The position numbers and the translations under genes are program-made. A stretch of 64,000 nucleotides of DNA from Pelagibius sp964472095. Lineage in GTDB: Bacteria; Pseudomonadota; Alphaproteobacteria; Kiloniellales; Kiloniellaceae. This document shows, piece by piece, positions 25,284 to 33,796 of this stretch. The DNA is taken from assembly GCA_964472095.1 (NCBI GenBank), contig CAYYIV010000004.1, positions 62,001 to 126,000 on the forward strand. The letters run 5' to 3'. How positions within the stretch are numbered: position 1 is the first letter of the stretch; each line of letters begins with the position of its first letter. Below the pieces are notes generated by a model. The model ran no database searches. It worked only from the letters and a program-made list of their open reading frames with translations, and was not told the DNA's origin.

Positions 25284-25595
25284 TCAGCGGCCCGATAGGT
25301 GATCCAGATGGTGACAGTCCGGGCCGAGGCCAAGGCTTGCGGAGGTGCCGCTGCGGGGATTTGCCGCAAGGGACCGGTCAGGGACAGGGTCGTAACCGAG
25401 GCCGCCCCAGGGATGGCAGCGGGCGAGGCGTTTCAGCGCCAGCCAGCTGCCGGCGAGCGGGCCGTGGCGGGTCACCGCCTGGCGGGCATAGTCGGAACAG
25501 GTCGGGAAATAGCGGCAGCTTGGCGGGAACATCGGCGAAATCAGCAGCTGATAGGCACGAATCAGGACCAGTAGGACAAAGCCGACGGCCTTCAT
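25284..25595 (-). CDS. yidD: Membrane protein insertion efficiency factor YidD
   Basis: Small membrane-associated protein that aids YidC function. 103 residues: an N-terminal amphipathic/hydrophobic segment (VGFVLLVLIRAYQLLISPMF), then the family core PPSCRYFPTCSDYARQAV and LKRLARCHPWGGLGYDPVP with three conserved cysteines. Starts four bases inside the end of rnpA (ATGA at 25592-25595), so translationally coupled. Confidence 0.94.
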   Translation of the reverse strand: MKAVGFVLLVLIRAYQLLISPMFPPSCRYFPTCSDYARQAVTRHGPLAGSWLALKRLARCHPWGGLGYDPVPDRSLAANPRSGTSASLGLGPDCHHLDHLSGR

Positions 25596-26011
25596 TGCCT
25601 TGCCTCCTTCGCGCTGCAGCGCTTGTCGGCTCCGTCGAGCCTGCGAATGGCCTGCTCCAGGTCCGCCCGCAGGGCATCGAAGGGCCGCGTCAGGGTGGCG
25701 ACCCGGCCGATCACCACGTAGTCGGTGCCGGCCCGGCCGAGTTGCGGAAAGATCTCCGCTGCCGCCGCACGCAGGCGCCGCTTCGCGCGGTTGCGCTCAA
25801 CGGCATTGCCGACCTTGCGGGTCACGGTAAAACCGACCCGCACCTCTGGTTCCTCCACCGGCGCTGCGCGTGCGACAAGCGCCGCGCGGTCTTCACCGTG
25901 CGGGCGCCTGGCTGCTTGCAGGACGAGGCCGGGCATGACCCATTTGCGCTTGGCCGCCGCGACCTTGAGGAACTGAGGCCGTGTCTTGAGCCGCCCGACG
26001 GTCGGCATCAT
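25592..26011 (-). CDS. rnpA: Ribonuclease P protein component
   Basis: Protein subunit of RNase P, which trims tRNA 5' ends. About 139 residues. Begins GRLKTRPQFLKVAAAKRKWV, has the RNR motif in VGFTVTRKVGNAVERNRAKR (about 77-96), and ends with an Arg-rich helix. Two adjacent ATGs (26011 and 26008) are possible starts. rpmH ends five bases upstream. A central insertion (PHGEDRAALVARAAPVEEPE) is longer than in E. coli, as in many alphaproteobacteria. Confidence 0.93.
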   Translation of the reverse strand: MMPTVGRLKTRPQFLKVAAAKRKWVMPGLVLQAARRPHGEDRAALVARAAPVEEPEVRVGFTVTRKVGNAVERNRAKRRLRAAAAEIFPQLGRAGTDYVVIGRVATLTRPFDALRADLEQAIRRLDGADKRCSAKEARQ

Positions 26012-26016
26012 GACAC

Positions 26017-26151
26017 TTAGGCGGAAAGGCGCTTGCGGCCCTTGGCGCGCCGACGGGCAAGAACGCGACGCCCGCCAACGGTTCCCTTACGTGCGCGGAA
26101 CCCGTGGCGGCGCTTGCGAACCAGCACACTGGGCTGATAAGTGCGCTTCAC
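26017..26151 (-). CDS. rpmH: 50S ribosomal protein L34
   Basis: 44 residues read from a GTG at 26151: MKRTYQPSVLVRKRRHGFRA, then RKGTVGGRRVLARRRAKGRK and RLSA, the full L34 sequence pattern. It lies directly upstream of rnpA, with five bases between, as in nearly all bacteria. The unusual GTG start is supported because no ATG lies upstream in frame and the protein begins exactly where L34 does. Confidence 0.96.
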   Translation of the reverse strand: MKRTYQPSVLVRKRRHGFRARKGTVGGRRVLARRRAKGRKRLSA

Positions 26152-26420
26152 GGCAAAACTCCAATATCAGGCTGATTCTCGAATTGACGGGGCTGTATAA
26201 GGGCGGGCCGGGGCTCTGTCAACGACCGCCAGGGCTCCCGGCCGCGGAATCTCCACCTCGGCTCACACCTTGGTGACTGGCGGTCCCGCCGGGCAAGCGC
26301 TAAAACCGCTGCCTCGCCCGGATTTCTGCGGTTTCCCACCGTGCCGGCAGGGCCCGCCGCCAGGTGCCGTCGGGGCAGGCGGTTAACCCGACGTTAACCA
26401 CGATTCAGCAAGGGGGCACC

Positions 26421-27188
26421 ATGTCCGAGCCGAAGCGAGAGCCCGCCGGGGGCCGGGGCGTTCTCAAGCGGCTGCTGCCGGCGGCCGTGCTGCTGGCCGG
26501 GTTGGGCACCTTTCTGGCGCTGGGCGGGCACCGCTATCTTGCCTTCGACACCCTGGAGGCACACCGCGAGACCCTGCTCGCGCTGGTCGAGGCGCAGGGT
26601 GCCGTGGCGGTGCTCGGCTTCATCCTGCTCTACGCGGTGATGGTAGCCCTTTCCATTCCGGGGGCGCTGGTCATGACGGTGAGCGCCGGCTTTCTCTTCG
26701 GCACGCTGCTCGGTGCAGCCTGCTCCGTGATCGGGGCGACCCTCGGTGCTGTGGCGGTGTTCCTCGCCGCGCGCACAGCCATCGGCGACCTGCTGCGCCA
26801 GCGTGCCGGGCCTGCCCTGCGCCGCATGCGCGACGGCTTCCAGGAAGATGCCCTCAGCTACCTCCTGGTGCTGCGCCTCATCCCGCTGTTTCCCTTCTGG
26901 CTGGTCAACCTGGTGCCGGCCTTCCTCGGCGTCTCGCTGAAGAACTTCGTCGCCGGCACGCTGCTCGGCATCATTCCCGGCTCGCTGGTCTATGCCTCCG
27001 TCGGCAACGGCCTCGGCGCGATCTTCGAGGCGGGCGAGACCGACAGCATCAAGGACGCCATCCTGGAGCCGGAAGTGCTGCTGCCGCTCGCCGGCCTCAT
27101 TGTTCTCTCGCTGCTGCCGGTGTTGTACAAGAAGGTGCTCCACAAGAACGTGAAGGGCCGCAACGACGGTGGAACCGATGCCTCGTGA
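26421..27188 (+). CDS. TVP38/TMEM64 (DedA/SNARE-associated) membrane protein
   Basis: Inner-membrane protein of about 255 residues. The ATG at 26421 has AAGGGGG upstream; a start at 26364 would add 19 residues. Hydrophobic segments lie near 18-36, 60-105 (two), 140-165 and 205-230. The signature is FILLYAVMVALSIPGALVMT, then SAGFLFGTLLGAACSVIGAT and LGAVAVFLAARTAIGDLL, followed by LRLIPLFPFWLVNLVPAFLG with the conserved Arg and Pro of DedA-like proteins, and GTLLGIIPGSLVYASVGNGL. Related proteins are thought to be lipid or small-molecule transporters; the substrate here is unknown. Confidence 0.88.
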   Translation: MSEPKREPAGGRGVLKRLLPAAVLLAGLGTFLALGGHRYLAFDTLEAHRETLLALVEAQGAVAVLGFILLYAVMVALSIPGALVMTVSAGFLFGTLLGAACSVIGATLGAVAVFLAARTAIGDLLRQRAGPALRRMRDGFQEDALSYLLVLRLIPLFPFWLVNLVPAFLGVSLKNFVAGTLLGIIPGSLVYASVGNGLGAIFEAGETDSIKDAILEPEVLLPLAGLIVLSLLPVLYKKVLHKNVKGRNDGGTDAS

Positions 27189-27396
27189 AGCGGCTGGTGG
27201 CGGGGTGGGTGCTTGCGCTCACCGATCTTTCACAGGAAGTTGAAGCCAATCGCAGGAGCGTGATTCGTGCTCGACCGGTGCCCTGCGCATTCTGGGCGCC
27301 TCGGCGGTCGCCCACCCGGAAGAGCGACGACCGGCGAGGCGAGAGCATCCCATTTTCGGGGCTCCGACATAGCAAAGACTATTGGAGGCAAGTGAC

Positions 27397-27687
27397 ATGT
27401 TGAAGAAGACCCTGGCCGCCCTGAGCGTCGCGACGGTTTCCGCTGCTGCCATGGCGCTGCCGCTGGCGGCGACCCATGCCGCAGATACGCCGGTGCAGAT
27501 CGCGGCCTGCAATCCCTGCAGCCCCTGCGCGGCGGCCGTCAAGAAGCCCTGCAGCCCCTGCGCCGCGGCGAACCCCTGTTCGGCTGCCAACCCCTGCGCC
27601 GCTGCGAACCCTTGCGCCGCGGCGAACCCCTGCGCGGCGGCGAACCCCTGCGCCGCAGTCAATCCCTGCGCCGCCAAGGCCAACTAA
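27397..27687 (+). CDS. Secreted Cys-rich NPCAAA-repeat protein
   Basis: 96 residues from the ATG at 27397, which has GGAGG seven bases upstream. A clear signal peptide covers residues 1-28 (MLKKTLAALSVATVSAAAMA, ending THA). The mature part has 11 cysteines. First come CNPCSPC and PCSPC, then a regular six-residue repeat NPCAAA with Cys at about 61, 67, 73, 79, 85 and 91. There are no aromatic residues. Such regular Cys spacing in a small exported protein suggests metal binding, which is an inference. A 12-bp-stem hairpin follows the stop. Neighbours (TVP38-type protein, histidine kinase) give no functional clue. Confidence 0.78.
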   Translation: MLKKTLAALSVATVSAAAMALPLAATHAADTPVQIAACNPCSPCAAAVKKPCSPCAAANPCSAANPCAAANPCAAANPCAAANPCAAVNPCAAKAN

Positions 27688-27712
27688 GGCTGCGAGCGTC
27701 GAGTCGTTCGAG

Positions 27713-27772
27713 GAGCGCCTGCCGGCAAATGGCCGTGCCCCCCACCCAGGTGCGGCAGGCGCTCTCTTTCCC
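27713..27772 (+). terminator. Probable terminator after the NPCAAA gene
   Basis: GAGCGCCTGCCG (27713-27724) pairs with CGGCAGGCGCTC (27753-27764), a perfect 12-bp stem with a 28-base loop, followed by TCTTTCCCT. The T-run is interrupted and the loop is long, so efficiency is uncertain. Confidence 0.5.
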
Positions 27773-27853
27773 TGGCCCGTTTTACCGGCCGCGATTCCTG
27801 CCGGCGGCCTGACGAGGCGAATTCCCGCGCGGGCCGCCCGCGTGGTATAAGCC

Positions 27854-29299
27854 ATGGTTATGTTGGGCCACAGATCGCCGGGCAACATCCTCCGTTTGCC
27901 CCCTCTCACCAAGAGCCTCTCGGCCAAGCTGCTGCTTTTGACGATCGCCTTCGTCATGCTGGCCGAGGTGCTGATCTATGCGCCTTCCATCGGGCGCATG
28001 CGCGTGGTCTATCTGCAGGAACGTCTGGCCGCCGCCCACCTTTCGATCCTGGCGCTCGAGGCAACACCGGACAACATGGTCAGCAAGGAGATGGAGGCCG
28101 AGCTGCTGCAGCACGTCGGTGCCTACATGGTCGCGCTGTCCAAGCCGGGTGCCGGCAAGCTTATGCTGATGGTGGCGACGCCGGAGCAGATCGACGCCAC
28201 CTACGACTTGCGTGAGGCCAGCTTCTTCGGCCTGATCCACGATGCCGTGATGACTCTGCTGGCTCGCGACAACCGGCTGCTGCGGATCATCGGCCCTTCG
28301 CCGAAGGATCCGGAAATCCTGGTCGAGGTGGTGATGGATGAGGCGCCACTGCGCAGCGAGATGTTCGATTACTCCTGGCGCATCCTCAACCTGTCGCTGG
28401 GCATCTCCATCTTCACTGCGGCATTGGTGTATCTCAGCCTGCACCTGCTGATGGTACGGCCGATGCGTCGCATCACTGCAAGCATGGCTGCCTTCCGCGC
28501 CAATCCTGAAGTGGTCGCCGAAGCGCTGCCGCCGTCGGAGCGCAGCGACGAGATTGGTATCGCCCAGCGTGAACTGGTAACCATGCAGCAGGGCCTGCGC
28601 GCGGCGCTTTTGCAGAAGACGCGCCTCGCCGCCCTCGGCACCGCGGTCACCAAGGTGAACCATGACCTGCGTAATATCCTCGCGACCGCCAGCCTGATTT
28701 CCGACCGCCTCGGCAAGAGCGGCGATCCGGCCGTGCGCTCCATGGCGCCCGCCCTGGTCGGCGCGATCGACCGCGCGTTGCATCTCTGCGCACAGACTCT
28801 GCAGTTCGCCCGCGAAGGGCCGGTGCAGCTCGACCTGCAGCGCTTCGACCTGCGCGACCTGCTGACCGAGGTGCGCGAGGCAGTGGCGGAGGTGGGCGCC
28901 GGGCGCGCCGGCTGGACCAACGACGTCGACCGCGGCTTTAAGGTCGAGGCCGACCGCGAACAGCTCTACCGTGTGTTCTTCAATCTCGCCCGGAACGCGC
29001 TGGAGGCCGGAGCAGGCGAGTTGCGCCTGGCGGCCCGACCGGTGCGCGACTTCCTGGTGATCGACGTAGAGGATAACGGCCCCGGCATGCCCGACGAAGC
29101 CCGGCAGAACATCTTCAAACCCTTCGCCGGCTCGGCGCGTGTGGGCGGTACCGGCCTCGGCCTGTCGATCGCCCACGACATCATGCGCGCCCACGGCGGC
29201 GACATACGGTTGGAGCGCTCCGGCCCCGATGGCACCCTGTTCCGCCTCGTGCTGCCGCTGCATCAGGCGCAGACACAGCCCACCGCCAAGGCGAGTTAA
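27854..29299 (+). CDS. Membrane sensor histidine kinase, orphan
   Basis: 481 residues. Membrane segments at about 24-44 (AKLLLLTIAFVMLAEVLIYA) and 177-200 flank a periplasmic sensor domain of about 130 residues. A HAMP-like linker follows (VRPMRRITASMAAFRANPEV). The phospho-acceptor box is KVNHDLRNILATASL with His near 272. The ATPase domain has the N box (FFNLARNALEAGA), G1 (DVEDNGPGMP), F box (IFKPF) and G2 (GGTGLGLSIAHDIM). No response regulator gene is adjacent, so its partner is unknown. The sensor domain has no motif I can name. Confidence 0.9.
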   Translation: MVMLGHRSPGNILRLPPLTKSLSAKLLLLTIAFVMLAEVLIYAPSIGRMRVVYLQERLAAAHLSILALEATPDNMVSKEMEAELLQHVGAYMVALSKPGAGKLMLMVATPEQIDATYDLREASFFGLIHDAVMTLLARDNRLLRIIGPSPKDPEILVEVVMDEAPLRSEMFDYSWRILNLSLGISIFTAALVYLSLHLLMVRPMRRITASMAAFRANPEVVAEALPPSERSDEIGIAQRELVTMQQGLRAALLQKTRLAALGTAVTKVNHDLRNILATASLISDRLGKSGDPAVRSMAPALVGAIDRALHLCAQTLQFAREGPVQLDLQRFDLRDLLTEVREAVAEVGAGRAGWTNDVDRGFKVEADREQLYRVFFNLARNALEAGAGELRLAARPVRDFLVIDVEDNGPGMPDEARQNIFKPFAGSARVGGTGLGLSIAHDIMRAHGGDIRLERSGPDGTLFRLVLPLHQAQTQPTAKAS

Positions 29300-29302
29300 C
29301 TC

Positions 29303-30514
29303 TCAGTCCAGCGCCAGGAACTGGGCCTTGAGGTAAGCGCTTTCCGGCAGTGCGGGGTGCACCGGATGGTCCGCTGCAGCGCCGGAGGTGCGCAGGATGC
29401 GGCCCTCGCGGCCGGCATCCTGCAGCCCGCGCCACACCTGGCCGGCGAAGCTGTCGAGATCGGCATGATGCGAGCAGGAGGCCGCCAGCAGGAACCCACC
29501 CTCAGCCACCAGGGGCGCCGCCAAGCGCACCATCTTGCGATAACCCTTGAGGCCCTGCGCCAGGTCCTTCCTTGACTTCACGAAGGCCGGCGGGTCGACG
29601 ATGACCAGGCCGTAGCGCTCGCCCGCCTCGCCCAGGCGCTCCAGCTCCTGGAACACCTCTGCCTTCACGAAGCGGCAGCGCCCGGCGACACCGTTGGCCT
29701 CGGCGGCCTGGGCGGCGAGGTCGAGCGCACCTTGCGACCGGTCGATGGCGGTCACCTCGTCGGCTCCGGCAAGCGCCGCCTGCACGGTGAAGCCGCCGGC
29801 GAAGGCGTAGCAGTCGAGCACCCGCGCTTCCTTCGCGAGCCGGGAGGCCCAGGCGCGGTTGTCACGCTGATCGTAGAACCAGCCGGTCTTCTGGCCGCCT
29901 TCCAGGTCGGCGAAGAAGCGCGCGCCGTTCTCCTCCAGCGCCACCGGCCCTTCGAGGCGGCCCTGAACCACCGTGACGCTCTCTTCGAGCAGTTCCAGCT
30001 TGCGCACCGCACTGTCGTTGCGCAGGACTATGGTCTGCGGTGCGATCACGGCGTTGAGGGCATCGATCAGCTGCGGCGTCAGGACTTCCATGCCCGCGGT
30101 GTTGACCTGCAGAGTCAGCGCGTCGCCGAAGCGATCGATGATGATGCCGGGCAGGCCGTCGGCCTCGGCGTGGACCAGACGGTAGTAGGGCACGCCGATC
30201 AGTTGCGTGCGAATCTCCAGCGCACGCTTCAGCCGCGCGGCGAGGAAGGCAGTATCAATGGCGACCGATTCGTCGCGGGTCAGCACCCGCGCGGCGATCA
30301 GCGGATGGCGGTTGAAGAAGGCCGTCGCCTGGTAGCGGCCATGGATATCGCAGAGGCGCACCAAGCCGCCGGGCGGCACCTCCTTGGCGATGGCGTCCAT
30401 CTCCACCTCGTTGGAGTAGACCCAGGGATGGCCGCGGCCGAGCCGCTTCTGGCCATGCGGCTTCAGGGTGACGGTCGGCAGATCGACGAAAGCGTCGCGG
30501 GAGGCTTGCTTCAT
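29303..30514 (-). CDS. rlmI: Class I rRNA large-subunit cytosine methyltransferase (RlmI family)
   Basis: Predicted SAM-dependent m5C methyltransferase acting on 23S rRNA (position 1962 in E. coli RlmI). I start at the ATG at 30514 (MKQASRDAFVDLPTVTLKPH), giving 403 residues; the longer frame adds 48 low-complexity residues. The N-terminal PUA domain includes RLGRGHPWVYSNEV. The middle has GWFYDQRDNRAWASRLAKEA. The SAM site is VLDCYAFAGGFTVQAALAGA, and the catalytic region is VIVDPPAFVKSRKDL with LLAASCSHH (the Cys). Convergent with the histidine kinase gene, four bases between stops. Confidence 0.88.
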   Translation of the reverse strand: MKQASRDAFVDLPTVTLKPHGQKRLGRGHPWVYSNEVEMDAIAKEVPPGGLVRLCDIHGRYQATAFFNRHPLIAARVLTRDESVAIDTAFLAARLKRALEIRTQLIGVPYYRLVHAEADGLPGIIIDRFGDALTLQVNTAGMEVLTPQLIDALNAVIAPQTIVLRNDSAVRKLELLEESVTVVQGRLEGPVALEENGARFFADLEGGQKTGWFYDQRDNRAWASRLAKEARVLDCYAFAGGFTVQAALAGADEVTAIDRSQGALDLAAQAAEANGVAGRCRFVKAEVFQELERLGEAGERYGLVIVDPPAFVKSRKDLAQGLKGYRKMVRLAAPLVAEGGFLLAASCSHHADLDSFAGQVWRGLQDAGREGRILRTSGAAADHPVHPALPESAYLKAQFLALD

Positions 30515-30572
30515 TGCCGCGCAGTCTAGTCGGACATCGCGCGACTGCAAGTCTCCGCGGTTTGCCCGCAGA

Positions 30573-32273
30573 CTACTCACCGAGCGCCACGCCCTCGCGG
30601 CGCGGGTCGGCGCCGCCTTCGAGCCCGCGTTCCGTCCGGCGGATGCCGTGCAGGCCACTGGTCATCTCCATCACGTTGACCTCGTGACCGAGCGCCGCCA
30701 GAGTGGCCTCGGCGCTTTCGACGGCAGTGCCGGCTTCCAGGTCGGTGGCGCCGTTGCGGTTCACGAAGTTCGGCAGGGCGACGGCCGCCTGCATCGAGAG
30801 GTTCCAGTCGAGCGCCGCGATGATGGCCTTGGCGGTGTAGCCGATGATGCGGCTGCCGCCGGGCGAGCCGATGGCCATCACGAAGCGGCCCTCGCGATCC
30901 AGCACCAGGGTCGGCGACATGGAGCTGCGCGGTCGTTTGCCTGCCTCGACGCGGTTGGCGACCGGCCGGCCGTCGACGCTGGGCAGAAAGGAGAAGTCGG
31001 TGAGTTCGTTGTTCAGCATGAAGCCGCGCGCCATGAGGCGAGCGCCGAAGGCGCTCTCGATGGAGGCGGTCATGGAAACTGCGTTGCCGTCGCGGTCGAC
31101 CACCGAGAGGTGGGAGGTCGAGGGTGGGTTCGGCTGCGGCGGGCTCAGGGCCTGACCGCTCTGCAGGCCGGGGTGCGCTTCTCCCATGCTGGCCGCCGGG
31201 TCGATCAGAGCCGCCCTTGCGGCGAGATAGTCCGGGTCAAGCAGGGTCTCGACCGGCACCACCACGAAGTCGCTGTCGGCGAGGAAACGATTGCGGTCGG
31301 CGAAGGCGAGGCGGCTGGCTTCGGCAACCAGGTGAATCGCTTGCGCCGAGGCCGGCGGCAGCGCGCCGAGATCGAAGGGCTCCAGCAGCTTCAGGATCTG
31401 CAGCACAGCCACGCCGCCGGAGGTTGGCGGGGGCATGCCGCAAACGATCCACTGGCGGTAGGGCAGGCAGAGGGCGTCGCGACGCTTGGCCTCGTAGTTC
31501 CGCAGGTCGCCAGTGCTGAGGTGTCCCGGATTGTCGGTAGCGCCACGCACCGCAGCGACAATGTCAACGGCGATGGGGCCTCTGTAGAAGGCGTCGGCGC
31601 CGCCCATGGAGACCGCGCGCAGGGTGTCGGCATAGGCTTGGTTCTGCAGCAGGGTGCCGACCGGCCAGGGATTGCCGGCAGCATCATGGAAGTAGGCGGC
31701 GGTTGACGGATAGCGCTTCAGGTAGGCGTCGCCGGCGATCAGCGCATGGAGTCGCGGCGACACGGCGAAGCCGTCTTCGGCGAGGCGGATCGCCGGCTGG
31801 AACAGTGCCGCCCATGGCAGGCGGCCGTGGTCGCGATGGGCCAGTTCCAGCATGCGCAGCAGGCCGGGCGTGCCGACCGAGCGACCGCCGACCACGGCGT
31901 CCCAGAAGGGCATCGGCCGGCCGTCGGCCAGCAGGAAGAGAGTTTCGGGAGCACTGCCGGGTGCGGCTTCCCGCCCGTCGTAGGCCGCCACGTCGCGGCT
32001 CTCGGCCTCGTAATGCAGCAGGAAAGCGCCGCCGCCGAGCCCGGAGGACTGCGGCTCCACCAGGCCCAGCACCAGGGCGCCGGCGATGGCCGCGTCGACG
32101 GCCGAGCCGCCCTGGCGCAGCATCGCCATGCCGGCCTCGGCCGCCAGCGGATTGGCGGCGGCCACCATCTGGCGCGGCGGCGCGGCGGCGGTCTCTGCGG
32201 TGGGGGTCGCGGCACAGGCGCCGAGCAGTCCGGCGAGCAGCGCGGCGACGGCGAGTTTGATTGGATTTGCCAT
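30573..32273 (-). CDS. ggt: Gamma-glutamyltransferase, lipoprotein form
   Basis: Cleaves gamma-glutamyl bonds such as in glutathione; a self-processing Ntn hydrolase. 566 residues. The N-terminus is a lipoprotein signal with LLGAC, so Cys20 would be lipidated and the enzyme membrane-anchored in the periplasm, whereas E. coli GGT is soluble. QGGSAVDAAIAGALVLGLVE, then SSGLGGGAFLL, and GMPPPTSGGVAVLQIL are family motifs. The processing site is in PPSTSHLSVVD, with Thr the expected nucleophile. MLNNELTDFS and GSPGGSRIIGY complete the active site. Confidence 0.92.
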   Translation of the reverse strand: MANPIKLAVAALLAGLLGACAATPTAETAAAPPRQMVAAANPLAAEAGMAMLRQGGSAVDAAIAGALVLGLVEPQSSGLGGGAFLLHYEAESRDVAAYDGREAAPGSAPETLFLLADGRPMPFWDAVVGGRSVGTPGLLRMLELAHRDHGRLPWAALFQPAIRLAEDGFAVSPRLHALIAGDAYLKRYPSTAAYFHDAAGNPWPVGTLLQNQAYADTLRAVSMGGADAFYRGPIAVDIVAAVRGATDNPGHLSTGDLRNYEAKRRDALCLPYRQWIVCGMPPPTSGGVAVLQILKLLEPFDLGALPPASAQAIHLVAEASRLAFADRNRFLADSDFVVVPVETLLDPDYLAARAALIDPAASMGEAHPGLQSGQALSPPQPNPPSTSHLSVVDRDGNAVSMTASIESAFGARLMARGFMLNNELTDFSFLPSVDGRPVANRVEAGKRPRSSMSPTLVLDREGRFVMAIGSPGGSRIIGYTAKAIIAALDWNLSMQAAVALPNFVNRNGATDLEAGTAVESAEATLAALGHEVNVMEMTSGLHGIRRTERGLEGGADPRREGVALGE

Positions 32274-32367
32274 GGACTGTTTGCCTCCGGTTGGTGTCGC
32301 GACGGCACCATCATCGACAGCGGACGGGGTCCTGGCCAGGGGCCGTTTTGCGTAACAGGCGGGGCTT

Positions 32368-32847
32368 TCAGGTCATTATCGGGATCAGCTTACACATATG
32401 CAGGCCTTCGACGCGATGACCGCGCTCGTAGAGCACCGAGCACAGCCAGCCGTCGTCGCCTGATTGGCCCGAGGCGGCGACGTTGGTGTGGACCGCCGTG
32501 CATCCGTGGCGGCGGGCGATCTTTTCCAGGCCAATTTCCAGAGAGCGGGCGACATTGGCCTGGTCGACGATGTCGAGCGCGCAAAATGGATCGGCGAAGA
32601 GGACCGGTCCGTGGATCAGGTCGTCGGACAACCGGAAGGCGGCGATGCCGACGATGCAGCCCTGCTCGTTCGCCACAATTAGGATTCCGGTCTCGGATTC
32701 GGCGCCGGAGGCGGTCCGCTGCAGCGCAAAGCGCCGCCAGCCCTCAAGCTCCGCGGCTGGCCAGGCAGTCCGGATCAGCGGGAAGGCCTGGTCCACCTCC
32801 TTCGGCGCCAGCAGTCTCACGTTGAGTTTACGCACCAAATGAGTCAC
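32368..32847 (-). CDS. Putative GNAT-like acetyltransferase
   Basis: About 159 residues from a GTG at 32847. The open frame extends to a TTG at 32937, but that lies inside an Fnr-type box, so the shorter start is preferred. The pattern ILIVANEQGCIVGIAAFRLS (paired strands), then VARSLEIGLEKIARRHGCTA and VHTNVAASGQSGDDGWLCSV, is consistent with the GNAT fold, but the acetyl-CoA loop is not clear-cut. Divergent from the Fnr-type regulator gene, sharing the box-containing intergenic region. Function and family are uncertain. Confidence 0.5.
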   Translation of the reverse strand: MTHLVRKLNVRLLAPKEVDQAFPLIRTAWPAAELEGWRRFALQRTASGAESETGILIVANEQGCIVGIAAFRLSDDLIHGPVLFADPFCALDIVDQANVARSLEIGLEKIARRHGCTAVHTNVAASGQSGDDGWLCSVLYERGHRVEGLHMCKLIPIMT

Positions 32848-32923
32848 CTTGGGGCGCTGGGTGCAGCGCAAAAGTTGTATTTCTGACTGACAGCAGAGTG
32901 GCGTGGCGGAGCGGGCGCTGTCC

Positions 32924-32937
32924 TTGATCCACGTCAA
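32924..32937. promoter_or_regulatory. Fnr-type binding site between the GNAT-like gene and fnr
   Basis: TTGATCCACGTCAA matches the TTGAT-N4-ATCAA consensus at nine of ten positions. Its centre is about 90 bp upstream of the regulator ATG at 33021, and about 83 bp upstream of the GTG at 32847 of the divergent gene. Autoregulation is likely by analogy with other Fnr/FixK genes. Confidence 0.6.
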
Positions 32938-33020
32938 GACTATCAGGGAGGTCGCTTCAGCCCGATGTCGCGGGTGTCAGGGGCCTTGGGAATGAAGCGG
33001 ACTCTCGGAGTTCTGAAAGC

Positions 33021-33773
33021 ATGGCGGTGTTCGATTACGAGCAGGTGAGCAAGCTGTCCCCGGCAGTGGCGCGCGACCGCCGTGAGCCATCGCCTTGCTC
33101 CGCCTGTTCCGTGCGCGGCATGACGATCTGCGCGCCGCTCGAAGCTCAGGAACTGACGCAGATTTCGGCGATCATGACCTCCGTCGAGCTGGAGGCCGGC
33201 TCGCCGCTGTTCGACGAGGGCGAGGAGGCCAGCAATGTCTTCAACGTCACCTCCGGCACAATCAAGGTCTACAAGCTGTTGCCCGACGGCCGCCGCCAAG
33301 TCACCGGCTTCCTCTTTCCAGGCGACTTCCTCGGCCTCGCCAACCAGGAAACCTATGCCTTCAGCGCCGAGGCGGTGACGCCCAGCATGGTGTGCCGCTT
33401 TCCGCGCCACAAGCTGGAGGCCCTGATGCAGCGCCTGCCGAAGATCGAGCAGCGCCTCCTCAGCATCGCCAGCAACGAGCTGGTGGCGGCGCAGGAGCAG
33501 ATGCTTCTGCTCGGCCGCAAGACCGCGCGGGAGAAGATCGCCTCCTTCCTGCTCATGCTGTCGAAGCGCGCCCGCCAGCGCGGCCAGGCGGGGGATCCCG
33601 TGACGGTGCCGATGAGCCGCACCGACATCGGCGACTACCTTGGCCTGACCACGGAAACGGTGAGCCGCACCTTCACCCAGCTGAAGCAGGACAGCACCAT
33701 CCAACTGCTGCCCAATCACCAGGTGAAGCTGGCCCGACTTGACGCCCTGGAGGAGATCGCCGGCGGCTTCTGA
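33021..33773 (+). CDS. fnrL: Fnr-type oxygen-sensing transcription regulator
   Basis: Crp/Fnr family, 250 residues. The N-terminal cysteines C26, C29 and C37 (PCSACSVRGMTIC) plus C125 (SMVCRF) are placed as the ligands of the oxygen-labile 4Fe-4S cluster in Fnr. The cyclic-nucleotide-like beta roll covers about 40-150, with a long dimer helix and a helix-turn-helix at about 200-221. The recognition helix carries TETVSR, the E-xx-SR pattern that reads TTGAT half-sites. Such a site lies upstream of its own gene and of nosR at 61,029, so it plausibly switches on denitrification when oxygen falls. Confidence 0.92.
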   Translation: MAVFDYEQVSKLSPAVARDRREPSPCSACSVRGMTICAPLEAQELTQISAIMTSVELEAGSPLFDEGEEASNVFNVTSGTIKVYKLLPDGRRQVTGFLFPGDFLGLANQETYAFSAEAVTPSMVCRFPRHKLEALMQRLPKIEQRLLSIASNELVAAQEQMLLLGRKTAREKIASFLLMLSKRARQRGQAGDPVTVPMSRTDIGDYLGLTTETVSRTFTQLKQDSTIQLLPNHQVKLARLDALEEIAGGF

Positions 33774-33796
33774 GCCGTGCCTTCAGGGATCCACCG

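Noticed and set aside
23193..25298. A 701-codon open frame on the plus strand opposite yidC, and similarly long frames opposite other genes (for example 27782-29263 and 50021-52105)
   Set aside because: These are antisense shadows of well-supported genes in GC-rich DNA: no ribosome-binding sites, low-complexity Arg/Gly/Ala/His-rich translations and no recognisable motifs.
27560..27680. Regular 18-bp DNA repeats that could suggest a CRISPR array or tandem repeat locus
   Set aside because: The repeats are the codons of the NPCAAA protein, in frame, with no spacers and no cas genes.
32848..32937. Extended N-terminus of the GNAT-like protein starting at TTG 32937
   Set aside because: It would place the coding start inside an Fnr-type binding site and adds residues unlike the domain; the GTG at 32847 is preferred.
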